DNA of 64,000 nt. It comes from Palaemon carinicauda (taxonomy: Eukaryota; Arthropoda; Malacostraca; Decapoda; Palaemonidae). The notes beneath the pieces are model-generated. The model was not told the DNA's origin and ran no database searches. It worked only from the letters and a program-made list of their open reading frames with translations. Where the stretch lies: the NCBI RefSeq assembly GCF_036898095.1, contig NC_090730.1, forward strand, positions 28,886,780-28,950,779, written 5' to 3'. Shown here one piece after another: positions 21,699 through 34,559 of the stretch (position 1 is its first letter; each line of letters opens with the position of its first letter). The position numbers and the translations under genes were made by a program.

Positions 21699-24600
21699 GT
21701 AAGTTAGAATATTAAACTTGCTATTTTAAGATGTAATGAAAGCTAAGATTAATACAATAACTCATTCAGTTTTATATATGGAAATGAAAGTGTTTGGCTG
21801 CTACTTTTATTCAGACAGGACACTATTACAAAGATACACCACGTTTATCATAGAGATTAGTTTATAGTGTTTGTGGAATGATGCAAAACAAACACTTATT
21901 AGCTTTTCATTTGAGAATTTTTGAACTGTGATGTCATAAAGATGATGCTAATCCTGTCATTTGTAAAAAAAAAAGTAAAATGGATCTAAAGTCCATTAAT
22001 ATGCAAGAACATGAAAAGAAATTTATTTATAAAAGAACCATTGCCCATTGTCAAGTTTTAATTATAAAGAACTTTGAAATTTCTTTTCAAATTGTAAAAT
22101 ATTGTTTCCCCAATTAGCCTAAGTGGATTTCCACAAAGCCTTGCTTCACATCCCTTTACTTGACTGGGACCGGGCTTCACTGAATGTGATTGATATTGCA
22201 GATACTAATTGCAAAAAGCTGCAAAGCCCTTCCTTTGTGATGTTTTCCCACAGCTAAATCAGTATCTCCTGCTCTGTTGTGAAGAGATTATTTAAGAATG
22301 TGCAGATTTTTGGTAAGAACTTGTATAAAGTTGAATGAATATCTTAAAAGGATAACAGTTCATAAATGCTGGGAAAGTATATGATCAGTTAATCTTAATC
22401 TCCCAACAATTTTAGGTGTCTTAGTTTTGTGCATCTTATTTTGTGTTCTTTTCCCCTTGGTATTGGTTTGTTTTTGTTGAAAGTTGAGTGTTCTGTCATT
22501 TTTACTGTATTTTATATTTCAGGAAAATGTCATCTATTTTTATAATTTTGGTATTATTTATTTTGTTTGTGACACATATCATGTATAACATGCTGTTAAC
22601 TTAAAGAACCGTACAATAAAAACTAGAGTAAATAACCCGTACACTGTAGTTGTAACACCTGATAACTTGCAATCTGTTAAACTAAAAACTACTAATTGTA
22701 CAATTTAGTCAGTCCTAGAATGTTATAATGTTCCATGAAATACAGTAGACATTTTATTCCAAGTGCTTGCACTTAAATGATGAATCTTTTACACAGTTTA
22801 AAGTTTTCAATCTAAGTTCAGAAATTTCATAAAACAAGCTTTCAAGACTTCTTATCATTCAAAGGTGCTTACAATAGCATTCTAAAGCTATCTCTTGCCT
22901 TTCAGGATATCATAGAATTTTGGGGGGTGCATTCCTTTAAATGCTCTCCCCCCAGTGGCCATTTCCTGTGGTTGGCCATTTTTTATGCATTGTTATATTT
23001 TTTCTGAATTTTGCTCAAAGTTACAGCCCTCATTCAAGAGTAAAACCAGAGCAGTCTTGAGTGAATGATAGAAATTGAACCCTTAATTTTGGTAAACTAC
23101 ATAATAACTGCCTATCTCTCTCTCCTTTAATTTACCTAGCTCCTCAGAGTCAATTTTAATTGAACAATGTGATCCATACCATTAGTGTTTGGCCTTGCAC
23201 ATTTCTCTGTAGATTGCACTAAGGTACTTCGCAATATCCCTTTGTTTAACAGCATTTTTTTTTTTCTCTCTCTCTCTCTCTCTCTCATATTAATGAAATT
23301 TTAAGTGCTTAAAGGTTATAAGTTTGAGGTTTGGTTGTCGGAAATCAATTTTCTTATTTTAGTCTAGTTGCTTCATTTGCAGATAAGTCAAGAGTCCATC
23401 TCAGTTTATTAATAGTTTCGACAATAATTGTTTTTAATTGAAATCAAAATTAATAGGCGAACCAATTTAACATCCAGAGTTGCAATCAAAGTTTATAGTT
23501 TGCTCTTGCATTTATTTTCCTTATAAAAGTCATAAGGTTTTCACAGACATCGTATTATAGTGTAGTTTTATTAATCCAAGACCTTGTTGTTTAAAGCAGT
23601 TTGTTAGATAAATTTTTAAAGCAAACTCAAATATATATTTAAAATTTCCACATTTATTCTTCATACAAGAACTTTAACAAATGTTGATAGTGAGTTTTTG
23701 TCATTTCTTAAATTCAGTACTTTGGTTTGTATGGAAATCTCCCAAGTTTTGAATACATTTGAAGATTAGGTTTCAAATTATCTGTTGGATGTGGTACTCT
23801 ACTCCATGTAACATTGGATAATGCTTCACAGTCAGGTAATGAATTATTGATAGTGCTGAAAACTATCAAACATATAAGAATAGGTAGCCATTTCATAAAT
23901 ACAGTAGTCTATGTTGGTTATCTTTTTTAGGTATTTGGGTTAATATTTGAACTAGAAAACAAGCTCACTGCATATGCAGGCGATGCAATCTCTGCTTCAA
24001 TTCCATCTCCAGAATATTGACCAATGGTTGCTAAATCCCTTGGTAGTAATGTAGCTAAAATTAGTGCATGAACCAGCTTTAAGGGGATGAAATTGAACCT
24101 TAACAAGACCTAAGGATAGTGGCTCCTCAACATTGAGATCTTTTTTGCATTGACAATATCTTTAACTACGGTATGTACAATTCATTTAAAATTTTGAGTG
24201 TGACTCTTGATAGCAAAATAATTTTGAGAAGAGTCTTATCTTTTTTTAGAAAGTCTTTCAAGGGTTTTGGGGATAAGTATATTCTGAGAAAAAGTTTAAA
24301 TCTCTTAATATGACCTTGTTTGAGTATTGTACTCCTATCTAGTCTTCAGTTACTGACTTCCATCGCAATTTGTAGGATAGAAATTTGCTGTCTTATTAAA
24401 TTCCTAATTAACAGTAGTTTAGTGAGCTCTTTTGCATGAGATTTTTCGTAATTCAAAACATCCTTTGCATTCAGATCTTCCCTGACTGTACCATCCTGTA
24501 TTTATTACTAGGTATGAAGTTGATTCTCCATCATGAGGCACAATACTGTAATGTATTGTCGAAGTGTTATTCCAGCTGACTAGAATGAGGAATGATTTTT

Positions 24601-24754
24601 TAATCTTGGGGTTGAATTGGTGGAATTTCAGAAGTTTAAACTTTTTGCAAATGCTTTTGTTGAATAGGTTGACATGAGTTTGTGCTTCTCAAATCAGGTG
24701 ATAAATGCAACCTACTGAATGATTTTTTCTTGCTAAAAATACTTTTCTTATTCT
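21699..24754. other. First part of acyltransferase intron (exon 21508-21698 to exon 37694-37841)
   Basis: The intron of 15,995 bp starts with a strong GTAAGT donor. This portion is AT-rich and shows no supported gene. A (TC)n run at about 23266-23286 and a short G/C-rich stretch near 22920-22980 are the only notable features. Confidence 0.6.
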
Positions 24755-27385
24755 AAGCTTTTAGAAAAGAGCGCAGAGAAACATTTGCAATTGAATATAG
24801 GAATTGATTTGCAGTCTTAGAGACTTTAAGAGACGAAGAGCAAACAATTAATGAAGAATGGTGTGATATTAGGAACATGTATCAGTCAGTTGGTTGTGAA
24901 GTCTTGGGACATGGAGTTACAAGGAGAAAGCCATGGATATCAAATGATACTTGGGCTACTATAAAAAAGGAGACAGAGACAGAAATTGATTGTTGAAAGT
25001 TTTCGACAAAATAATGAAAATTACATGATAGAACATGCTAAGTATACCCATCAAAGAGAGAGATGGATCTGTTCTAACAACAGAAGAAGAAGAAAGATAA
25101 TGTTGGATGGAACACTTTAGTGAGGTTATGAATAGGAAATATGAAGGGAATAATTTTATTGATATGCCTGAAGCTGATGAAGACTTTGATGTGACCCTGA
25201 ATTAATTCAAGTGTGTTTGAAGTCAAAGCCATCATTAAAAAACTCAGAGATGAAAATCCATGGATACGATTGAATAACTGCAAAGATAATACTGACCGAA
25301 AATTAAGTGACTCCCAGAATGCTTACAAGATTATTTTGTATGTGGCATGAAGAGGCAAAACCTGATGAATGGGAGTTAGTGAAAATGGCAAAAAAGGGAG
25401 ACGTGACTGATTGCAAAAATTGCAGAGGCATAACACATACGTCAGTTGTTATGAAAATATATAGTATGTTTATTCTAAAGAGCTGAGAGATGAACAAGTA
25501 GGATTTTGAAAAGGTAGAAGTTTTATTTACTCAAAAGAATCCAAAATAGTAAACATATAGAATTTTCAATAAATATGGAAACCCAAACTTACCCCAATTC
25601 GGCTTACATATTACCAGGTTCTTTAACAGTTTTTCAAGGATTCTTTTCTGTTCCTTTCATTCAATAAATCGAGAAATTGCGTTGTGTTTAAATTATGTGA
25701 CCAGGAATAAAAACATTCATATTTATTACTAACCTTAACTATTCATTGTAAAATTTCCTATCCGGCAACCCGAAGTATAGTCTTATTTTACAAATGTCTG
25801 CTAGTAACGATATCTAACGTGCATGCATGCCCTTCAATATCGCTAACATAACAAAACACTTATAAAATTTTGACTTAGCTTAAATCCATGATGGTAAGAA
25901 CTCTCTTGGTGGTGTGTTAATTCCTCTCCTCCCCTTGAGATACTGCAGGGTAACCAAGACCCTATCAGTCACACTCCTGAGCCGGTACTAACTCGTTCTG
26001 AGTTATATTACTCAAAGTCGACTGAGGATCCACGCATGCGCGACCCGCATTCGTAAAAAACAAACTTAACAACTCGTTAACGATTGCTTAGAGTCAAACA
26101 ACTATTGAATATATTTTACCTTTCAAAAAACTTTGACCAAAAAGAAATAGTATATTATTACAAACAATTCAATACAACAATTATAATTTTCTACGCATCT
26201 CACATTGCATAGTGTTCATAATATTTCCCTTACAAAATAAAAGATAAATGACTGCTTATTGGTCTTTATAAATACACTATCGTGATTCTATCTTAAGTCA
26301 CGATAGAAGTTGCACAGACTAAATTTTCATTTTGAGACATGTACAACAAATTTATAGAATATAGAAATCCACTTATGATGGCATTTGTGGATTATGAAAA
26401 AGCCTTTGATAGTGTGCACTGGGCAATTTTGTGGAGAGAGAATTGTGTAATTATGGAATTCCTCTTAAACATGTGAATTTGATTGTCTGTTCATGAACAT
26501 AGCAGCAAGTGCAAAGTTAATGTTGATGGAGTCTTATCAAATGAATTTCCAATGAACAGTGGAGTACTCCAAGGGAATGTGTTGTCACATGTGTTTTTTA
26601 TCTTCCTCGTGGATTTTGTAGTGCATATAACGGTCAGAGATGGTGGCGAATGATTGGACTGGATTGTTGATAGGAAATTAGCAGACCTTGAGTATGCTGA
26701 TGATGCTGTCCTTGTTAACAGAACACCACAGGATTTTTAGTGTTTGCTCTTGCTAAAATTCCTGAAATATCACATCTGGTTGGGCTCAAGATAAATAGAG
26801 GAAAGAGAGAGATGATGCAAACAGAATATGCAGTGGAAGATGAAATATCATTAGAAGGAGAAAGAATTAATGAGCTAGAATCATTTTAGTATTTAGAAAC
26901 TGATCTCCTATACAGGGTCTTTAGAATTAGAACTTTGTGAAAGAGTGAAAAAAGCAAATCAGATAATGGGTAAGTTAAGTAGAATTTGGAAATCAAATCA
27001 CCTGAAATTACATATAAAAATCAGACTATACAGTATATCAGTTTAGCGAGATTGGTGTTACTATATGGACATGAGTTATGGTATGACAATGAAACAAGCT
27101 CCAATAGATTTAGTAGATTTGAGAGCAAAGCCCTCAGAAGGATATTTGAAGTTAAATGGCAGGACAGGATTAGAAATGAAACCATAAGAGAGATTACTCG
27201 AGTGCCATATGTAGCACTAGAAGAGTTAAAAGACCCCGCCCTACATGGCTGAGGACTATGAAGCACGAAGTAGGAGATGATGAATGAACTAGTATTAAAT
27301 TAAAATCTCAAGATAGAGACGACTGGCAAAATCTAACCAAGGCCCATTGTGTCAGTAGGTATAGGAGGAGGAGGAGATGATGGTT
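24755..27385 (+). mobile_element. Dead non-LTR retrotransposon (LINE), endonuclease-RT linker to C-terminus
   Basis: Fragments in all three plus frames follow the order of a LINE ORF2. First comes the linker (TFAIEYRN, INEEWCDIRNMY, RRKPWISNDTW near 24775-24965), then the RT start (KGRS near 25513). It continues with AFVDYEKAFDSVHWAILW near 26380, the FVDYEKAFD motif containing the first catalytic Asp, then LEYADDAVLV near 26690, the YADD catalytic box. The thumb and C-terminus follow (LLYGHELWYDNET, RRIFEVKWQDRIRNETI near 27050-27190, ending in SQDRDDWQNL near 27320). Many stops make it nonfunctional. A 782-bp insertion splits the RT. The style of the C-terminus is that of RTE/CR1-like decapod LINEs; the clade is inferred. 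Confidence 0.8.
25522..26303. mobile_element. 782-bp insertion of unknown class inside the LINE RT
   Basis: The LINE reading (KGRS ... then QIF-like text) is interrupted. The 7-base TAGAAGT stands on both sides (25515-25521 and 26304-26310), as a target-site duplication would. The insert has no obvious inverted termini. Its last 26 bases form a hairpin-like arrangement (ATCGTGA ... TCACGAT) just before the right duplication. No coding region is seen. It could be a SINE-type retroposon or a non-autonomous DNA element. Confidence 0.6.
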
Positions 27386-27789
27386 TACATTCAATTTTAA
27401 TGTCACATCAAAATTTAGAGGTTTGTCATCCCTATTACCAATGCAAGATAATTTTGTAGTCTTTACCTTCACGATGTATGATTACAAAGCTTAGGATACT
27501 ATTGACTTTTAATTCCAGTTCTTTAGCAGATATTTTAATAATATATCAGTCATTTTCTACGTAACGTCATTTGTAACAACTACGGTAATTGTTTACTATT
27601 TTAAGAAAGTTGAAATGGAAGCAAACCACTGTTGTTATCCAAATCTATAGTTCATAACAAAATACTGTAGTTGTTTTTCATTTGGTTCAATAGTTTTATT
27701 ATTCAGTCTCAAACTTTTTTAAGTTACATAAATATAAACAAGGAAATTTTTTTTCCACGGCAACTTTGCCAACTAGCCATGTAATCCTG
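27386..27789. other. Unassigned AT-rich intron sequence
   Basis: About 400 bp between a LINE and a DIRS remnant; nothing supportable is seen. Confidence 0.4.
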
Positions 27790-29400
27790 TGAGGAACAGA
27801 AGACAATGCGATCTCCCTGTCAATCCGGTTCATATCTGGCATAAAGAACATCTTGGCAGATGAACTGACGAGGAAGACTCCGATAGCTGGTTCCGAGGGG
27901 TCTCTTAGTCCTTCGGATATCAAACAAAGTGACGACTTTGTGGGGTTCACCAACATTAGACCTGATCTCGACATCCTTCCACCGGAAGTTTCCGGTGTGC
28001 TGCTCACCATTATTGGATCCATAGATAGTACTTCAGGACTTTTCAACTTCCGTGGGGCAATTGAGACGTCTACGCGCTCCCGAAATTCTGCCTAATGAGG
28101 AAGCTCCTCAACTGACCAGTAAGCAACCTTTCCATGGCGTGGATAGCCCCATTATAGCAATATGCAGAATGTTACCACCACCTGCTGTTAACAGTTTCCT
28201 CCTTCCCATGACTTCCTACATCAACCACATGCTCAGATTTACCATCAAACAGTTGGTTCCCTATGACTTTGCCCCTGGAGGATATCCAGCTTCTCCTCAC
28301 TGAGAGAGGGTTTTTACAATTTGTATCAAAACAGATATCTCGTTACCTCAGAAGGTCTTTGACCTTAGTCTGCTTGGCAGAAGAGACAATCTTTTTTGGT
28401 TAGTGTGTCATGGAAGAGTTGCTTCTCCGCTCTTAACGACTACCTCTTTACCCTTAATTATGGAATTCTTACTTTGCACTGAGAGGGAAACTGCTCAATC
28501 TCGGAGATAAAGGATATTGTTCACCCTTAAGCAAAGTCTCTAAACTAAGTGGGATTACTATTTCCTCTGTGGTAGATCTGTCCATCCCCATACAGAGTTT
28601 GAACAGGCTTGCTCTCAGTCGCAAATGAGATCACCTTCGTGTAACTTTATCTGCTTTTGGAAAGGAGCACTTACAAGTCGCAACATCGGTCTTCGAACCG
28701 TGATCTAACTCAGAAAACACTTTCTTCTCCCTTTAACCTCCATTGAGAGAGTTAGCAAGATGCATGGTCTCCCTTACAACATCGACTTTTCTCTGGAAGG
28801 AGGGCAAGTTACTTTCAGCTTCATCCTCAAGTTCGTTGTTAAGACTCAAATTCCGAATCGATGATCCTAAGTTGCTGTTTTTGTGTCATGTAAGAGCACC
28901 TCACAGCTACTTGCGCGAACTCCAGGATCTTGCCATTTGCTTGTTAGAACATCCGGTCAAGAATAGGGTGACGAAGTACACCTCCTTGTGGATTAGGCAA
29001 GTCATCAACCATGCCATTAATCCCTCCCCTCTTCAACAATAAGGGATATGACACAAAGTTAGATGCATAAGTATGTTCTTTGCGTTCAAGAAGAATTTTC
29101 TGTGATGCGGGCACTACAAGTGTGTGTATGGAAGAGACATTTTACCTTCACTACCCACTACCTGCATGATAAAACACACATCTCTAAATTCAATAGGCCA
29201 TGTGGCAGCTGCACGATAAGTGGTATAGCTACCTTAGCTCCTCACATGACTATTAGCAGTCGTTCGAGGACAAAGGTTACTGTGTTAGTCCAGGGTAAAT
29301 GAAAAAGGTATGACTGGCCTTTTCTTCATCCTCCCCTCTTTTGGGGAAGAGCATCCAAAGACCCTGTCAGCTGGATCTTTTTCTCTGCAGGTATGCCCCC
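27790..29400 (+). mobile_element. Decayed DIRS-like remnant (RNase H end and tyrosine recombinase)
   Basis: The plus strand opens with MADELTRKTPIAGSEGSLSP, corresponding to the end of RNase H and the segment after it (LVDSLSRATQIVSTEWSLDP in element A). It then passes through recombinase N-terminal text (about 28100-28740) and the catalytic half (28743-29302). Premature stops and shifts are frequent. The non-coding tail that should follow is interrupted near 29400 by another repeat and appears to resume near 30865 (AACCAATCTCCTTACGATGG, comparable with CCCCAATCTCCTGGCATGGG in the tail of the 31445-32330 remnant). Confidence 0.6.
28743..29302 (+). pseudogene. Tyrosine recombinase catalytic fragment of a DIRS remnant
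   Basis: The frame from 28743 begins MRELARCMVSLTTSTF, where the fresh copy has KRVSELHGLSYDI; the catalytic arginine position is therefore only partly preserved. It continues with DDPKLLFLCHVRA, YTSLWIRQVINHAINP (fresh copy: AWIRKVIHLALNP) and, after a stop, VMRALQVCVWKRHFTFTTHY, which keeps the W and the terminal Tyr of the active site. The HxxR block is not found between them. It is therefore inactive. Confidence 0.65.
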
Positions 29401-30864
29401 ATATTGCCTGTAGCTAGAATACGTGTAAAGGGCAAAATTTTAAGAGCAGATTTGGATGAAAATGTCAGGGTTCACCCATTACACAAGAGATGCTTTAGGA
29501 ATTATGAAAATATTTATTTACTTGCACTCTGTTGTGTTGTTGTTAGGGTATTCTAATTGCATATGGTTCATTAATAGGATAGTTTAGAAGGATTGACTTT
29601 AATTTGTGTAATATACTCATTTTAATTATGGTATATAGTTTTATGTTATAGTAAAATAGAAATATTTACCGGTAGTGTATCTTTATTTATAGTTCTCAAG
29701 CTATGTTATGTGAACCTGTTGGTAGGCTAGCCTAGTTAACCAAAACCTGGATTTTCCATATTTGTATCGATGATTAATTTTTCTACTTACATTGTAGTTG
29801 GGAAGGATTGACTTAACAGCGTCTAATATGCTCAGTGTTATCATACACTGTAGCTGTGTTAATGTAAAATGAAAATAAGAATTATTTTTTCTTTTATTAC
29901 AATACTTCCGTCTCCAAAAACTTTTTCCGGACAAGATGCTAGGAATGATTATATCATTTGCCAAGAGATGGCCGTAGTGGTGGTTGTCCTTAACCTAAAA
30001 TTTGCAGGTTATTGGTACCTACACTATGGTATAGAGGAAATCAATGATACAAACAAGTATAAAAAAAAGAAAAACTGTTTAATAAACTTGAAATTAAAAA
30101 CCACCAAAATCAACACTTGTCATTTGAACTATTAAAAAGTATTAAATTTTTTTCTTATCTGGACAGCATCGTCATGGGCATGATCTTCATTGCTTTCATT
30201 TGCACTAGCGCTGCCATTATCCTTCGTTGTGTCTAAATTGGTTGAAATACTTTTGCTGTATACTTAGAAATCCAAAATAAAGACAATTTTATACCATGCT
30301 TTCGCTAAACACGCCTCCTAAAACCAAAACCATTGCTTTGTTCAAGTTCCATCGCCGATTGTAACTAACAAATGAACGCATTTCCACATCTGTGTAAAGG
30401 TTAGCTTTTGCAGCAATAGCTGTCTTACTAAGCATAGGTTATATAATAATGATATTATTAATGTTGATTTAATTACTTAATCCATAGAAATTCAAAATAA
30501 ATTAAATAAGAGCGATTTTGTCAATTTTTTTTTTTTCCCTAAAATTGCCACTTGAAACGGAAAACATTTAGTTTACGTTTCATCGCCAATCATGACGAAC
30601 AACAAACGAATACATTTACATATGTAGGTGATAACTATTGATACTAGAGCTTTTAATAAAGATGTTATTATAAATAAAGATTATGATGTGTGGTAAAATA
30701 TTTATAATAAAAGTGTAGTAACACTAGGCTTGCCTTGAAATTGCTGTTCACCCAATACATGGGATATACAGTATGAAAAAAAACCCATTTTGTAAAGGAA
30801 ATTTTGGGGTTCGCCCTTTACGTGGGGTTGTCCTTTACATGGTAATATACAATTTCTGTTTATT
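29401..30864. repeat. Interspersed TIR-like repeat, copy 2, inserted in a DIRS tail
   Basis: This block shares its order of motifs with 11940-12565. Its ends carry related inverted text: GTGTAAAGGGCAAAATTTT near 29425, and near 30805-30840 a GGGGTTCGCCCTTTAC block whose reverse complement is GTAAAGGGCGAACCCC. The sequence around it is DIRS tail on both sides, so it looks like an insertion. The 60-100 codon frames within have no recognisable domain. It is probably a non-autonomous DNA transposon; exact ends and duplication were not pinned. Confidence 0.5.
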
Positions 30865-31139
30865 TATTCCCTGTTACATAACCAATCTCCTTACGATGGG
30901 GAGTTAGGACGTCTGGTCCTCATTGTGTACAGTATATTCACAAATTTGTTGATTATACATAGCCCATGACAATTGGTTATGTTCTTACACTCATAATCAC
31001 TTTCGCACGGGGTGTTAAGATGCCCTTTCCTTGCAATGTCATGCTCAGATGCAGCAATCCTGGGTCAAAAAGTTTCAGCCAATTAAAAAGACTTCTACCC
31101 ACCTTAGGGTGAGTCTCCCATATAAAAAACAAGGGTTTG

Positions 31140-31443
31140 GATTTGTGTTGAAAGAAAGGATAAATTTGTATTTTTCTTAAATATATAAACCTACGTTCTT
31201 TACACATACCCACCATCACCTACCCCCAGAGAAAATGTTCCAGCTGCGATGAAAGTGGAGAAGGTTTGAGTGAGCGGGCTGGGCGGTGCTTCTCCCCGCT
31301 ACCACTGGTAACAACCGGAACAGTTGTTGACACCTCTTTAAAAGATTTTATACCCGTATGCCAGCTTGCACTGATTTCTTCTCGTACGTAAAGAACTTGG
31401 GTTTGTATAGTTAGCAAAAATATAAATTAATTTGAAATTTGTC
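31140..31443. repeat. Small inverted-repeat element of DIRS-terminal type
   Basis: 31155-31205 (AAATTTGTATTTTTCTTAAA ... ACGTTCTTTACAC) and 31386-31436 (ACGTAAAGAACTTGGGTTTG ... AAAAATATAAATTA) are imperfect inverted repeats around a 180-bp centre. Both resemble the family A terminal repeats. The sequence before (30865-31139) is DIRS tail and the sequence after is recombinase coding remnant, so this is probably a junction of two decayed DIRS copies and includes the 5' end of the second. Confidence 0.45.
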
Positions 31444-32330
31444 ATTTTTATTATATCTCCAAGAGGGAAAACTTTGTCTCAGCGGTAAAAGGCTATTGCT
31501 CAGCCTTAAGCCAGATCTTTAAAGTGAAAGGAGTCCTTATTTTGTCTTCGGCAGAATTATCTTGCCCTCAGCCAGAAGTGAGACCCCCTCCTTGGAACAT
31601 GCTCCATTCCCTACAAACCGTTACGTCGAGCGTTAGATCGCAACTTGACCCCCAAAATGGTCTTCCCTCTCATCCTAGCCTCTGTAAAGAGGGCACGTGA
31701 GTTGCATGGTCTCTCCTACAACATCGTCCATTCAAGTTATTGTGGCAGGTTATTCTGTTTTGTCCCAGATTTTATTGCTAAGGCTTAAAATCTGGCTGCA
31801 GCGGACCTTAGGTTTGGGCCTTTCGGGATTGTGAGTCTACGGGAAGTCACCGATAACACGGATCAACTGTTCTGTGAGGGCACTAAGGTGCTACCTCAAT
31901 CATACAAGAGGAGCTCACCCACACAACAATAGGCTGCTTGTCAGCATGGCCAGGTTCAAGAGGAAGGTTACAAAAAACTATTTCATCTTGGATCAGGCAG
32001 GTCACTGACCGTGCCCTCACTCCTATCTCCATTCATCAAAAGCAATGACCTAGAGCACATGATGTTGGGGGCAAAAGCACGTCCGTGGAATTAAAAAGGA
32101 ACGGGTTTAGCTTTCTTAGCTTCCTAAAGGACAATTAGCAGTCAATTGAAGGTAAAGGTTAGTTTCAGTTTGGGGTGATTGTAAAGAAATGACTGGCCTT
32201 TTTCTTTTCATCTTTCCCTCTCTAGGGGCACAGCATCTGAGGCCCTGCTAGCTGCCTCCTGTTGACTGTAGGTAATACATATTCCATCATATCCCCAATC
32301 TCCTGGCATGGGGGAGTTGGGTGATTTAGG
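31444..32330 (+). pseudogene. Decayed DIRS tyrosine recombinase and tail
   Basis: Translation in shifting plus frames gives GKRLLL-like and ALSQIFKVKGV text, then SCPQPEVRPPPWNM (element A: TCPQSEVRPPPWN). It continues with RARELHGLSYNIVHSS (element A: KRVSELHGLSYDIAHS), PDFIAKA and a region around DQAGH that is frame-broken; the HxxR and Tyr blocks are lost. The match to element A at PPPWN and ELHGLSY is clear, so the origin is secure, and the copy is dead. The tail 32200-32330 contains CCCCAATCTCCTGGCATGGG, shared with the tail at 30880. Confidence 0.65.
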
Positions 32331-32717
32331 TCTGTATATATAATGTCAAACCTGAGGTTACAAGAACGTAGGTAGACAGTAGTCACAAAATGGTGCTTCA
32401 CTCGCAGACCATAACTGCACAGGCCATCGGCCTCTCTGGTATTATAAAACATGAGGGTTCATGATATGTCAGGATTCCCATCCTACGCTTCTTTAAGGTC
32501 AGGTATAGCAATCCCTTGGATAATTTTCAGCTAGTAGAACGGACTTCCACCCTCCCATGGACGAGTTTCCTACGTAAGGAACAAGGGTTTGTATTTCGTG
32601 TCGGAGAAAATTTCAAATTTGGAAACCTGAAGTTCCTGACACATACTTGTCCTGCCATCACCTTCCCCACAGTAAGTCCTGTATGCAATCAAAAGTGGTT
32701 GAGCTACCGAGTATGCG

Positions 32718-33077
32718 GGTGTTACAGAGTGCCCCCCTCTTCCTACCGGGAGGTTGGCTGTCATCTCGCTCAAAGATTTTATAGCCTGAGCACCAGCTTG
32801 CATTGATCTATGTAAAGAACTTAGGGAAACTAACAAATTTAGCAGGAAAGCTTAATAAACACTCATAAAACTGCTAAGTAAATTTATTAAAAATTACTAG
32901 CTCTTGATTACCTACAAGGTGCATCTCTGTAGTCACCCAAATTGTGAAAAATATTTATGAGGTGTTACAGAGTGCCCCCCTCTTCCTACCGGGAGGTTGG
33001 CTGTCATCTCGCTCAAAGATTTTATAGCCTGAGCACCAGCTTGCATTGATCTATGTAAAGAACTTAGGGAAACTAAC
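32718..33077. repeat. 117-bp direct duplication (32718-32834 and 32961-33077)
   Basis: The block from GGTGTTACAGAGTGCCCCCC to GGGAAACTAAC occurs twice at an offset of 243 bp with no difference that I can find. The intervening 126 bp is AT-rich and unrelated. The block lies in a DIRS-like terminal or tail sequence (32500-32840 resembles 31000-31250 inverted). Confidence 0.85.
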
Positions 33078-33079
33078 TT

Positions 33080-34085
33080 ATCATCTCTGTAATCTTTACT
33101 ACCCCTGCCATTCTTATTTCTTCATTTTCCAATCTTTCAAGAAGTGATATTCCAATAATCCACCTCAGAATCTCTCATCTCTGTTCTTTCAAGTTTTGCT
33201 TTCTCTTTTTATCTTAAAGTCCAAGTTTCTGATCCATTCATTAACACTGGGTTATAGATCTTGACTTTTACCTTGATTGGAATTTTCTTATCAAATACCA
33301 TTCCTGCTATATCCCTCACACTTTCCCCATGCTGCTTTCATCTCATTCTCTACTTTGGCCTCACATCCTCCCTCCTGATGTATAGTAGATTTCAAGTATC
33401 TAAACCGTTCCATCTACTTTAAAACTGCTCCTCTAATTTTGTGTATGGCTATCCTGTCACCTACTTCCTTACTGCTCAATATAGCTTCAGTCTTATCAAC
33501 ATTTACCCTCAAGCCACCCCTTTCTTAAGTCTCTTGCCTCTCTACCACCCTTCTTTGTAATTTTTCCTAACTTTCAGCAGTAATCACCAAATCATCTGTG
33601 TATAGCAACTCTCACAACTCTTCATTTCTGATCACTTCACTTAACACATCCAATATCAACACAAATAAAAATGGGCTTAAAGCTGGCCCCTGGTGTAATC
33701 CAACGCTAACCTCAAAGGTTTATGTTTCTCTAACAGCTGTTATTACTTTTGTCCTTGTTCTTTTGTATATCATCTCTATCATTCTAATCAACTTCTCCAG
33801 GACTTTCCTCTTCCTCAAGCACCAAAACAGCACTTTTCTTGGTATTCTATCGTACGCCTTCTCTAAATCTATAAAAGCACAGAAGAGCTTCTGGTTTCCC
33901 TCTAGTATCTTTTCCTGTAACTGCCGTACTAAAAAGATGGCATCCGTTCCTCTCCCCCACATAAATGAATACTGCTGTTTCCCAATCTTTACAATCTTGC
34001 AACCTCTCATCAAGTATCCTCTCTTAAACTTTTGAATGTCACTAAGTGGCAGCTCTTACATCCTTGACAATTCTAATGAAACCAG
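33080..34085 (-). mobile_element. Dead non-LTR retrotransposon, RT domain (minus strand)
   Basis: Frame 34013-33720 reads GRGTDAIFLVRQLQEKILEG, then CAFIDLEKAYDRIPRKVLFW, the RT A-motif region with the catalytic Asp, and LIRMIEMIYKRTRTKV. Further downstream on the minus strand other frames give QGPALSPFLFVLILD, LLYTDDLVI (the catalytic xxDD box, near 33595), NVDKTEAILSSKEV and ERFRYLKSTIHQEGG, down to about 33080. It is the RT of an RTE-like LINE with stops and shifts. The endonuclease is missing upstream. Confidence 0.8.
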
Positions 34086-34555
34086 GTTCTGACAACAAAA
34101 CATTTTGCAACTTGGCTCAATAAAAGATATAGTTCAATGAGCATGGTTATAAAGTATGGATGCTATTTTTTTTTCAAAATATCAGCTAGATCCTTAATAA
34201 AAAATTAGTACAATAATTTTTAATTATGGTAAAAATGAAAAACGTAAATACTTTATTATAAATATACTTTCTTAGCTGCCATTGTAATGTGTTTAATGAA
34301 TCAGAGATGTAGTTGTAGGTGTGGTCTAACCAGATGTCAAGTGGCGATGTCACAGTGACACGGTCAGTTCACTATCTAGTCATCTGTCGATCATGATTGG
34401 AGCTACCCAGCCACGGCCGGAATTAAGACGACTGAAAAAAGATGGCTAAAACGATAGGCCTACAGTAAAGAAGGATTGAAAAACCATCCGAGATGTGGGA
34501 AACCCCATTGTAAAACCTTTCTAAATAACAAACAAACCATCATAAGCCATTGCTT
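34086..34555. other. Unassigned intron sequence
   Basis: AT-rich, between two minus-strand LINE fragments. No gene or repeat structure can be supported. Confidence 0.4.
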
Positions 34556-34559
34556 GTCA

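Noticed and set aside
33598..34035. 145-codon plus-strand frame with membrane-like segments
   Set aside because: It is antisense to the LINE RT read on the minus strand (CAFIDLEKAYDR).
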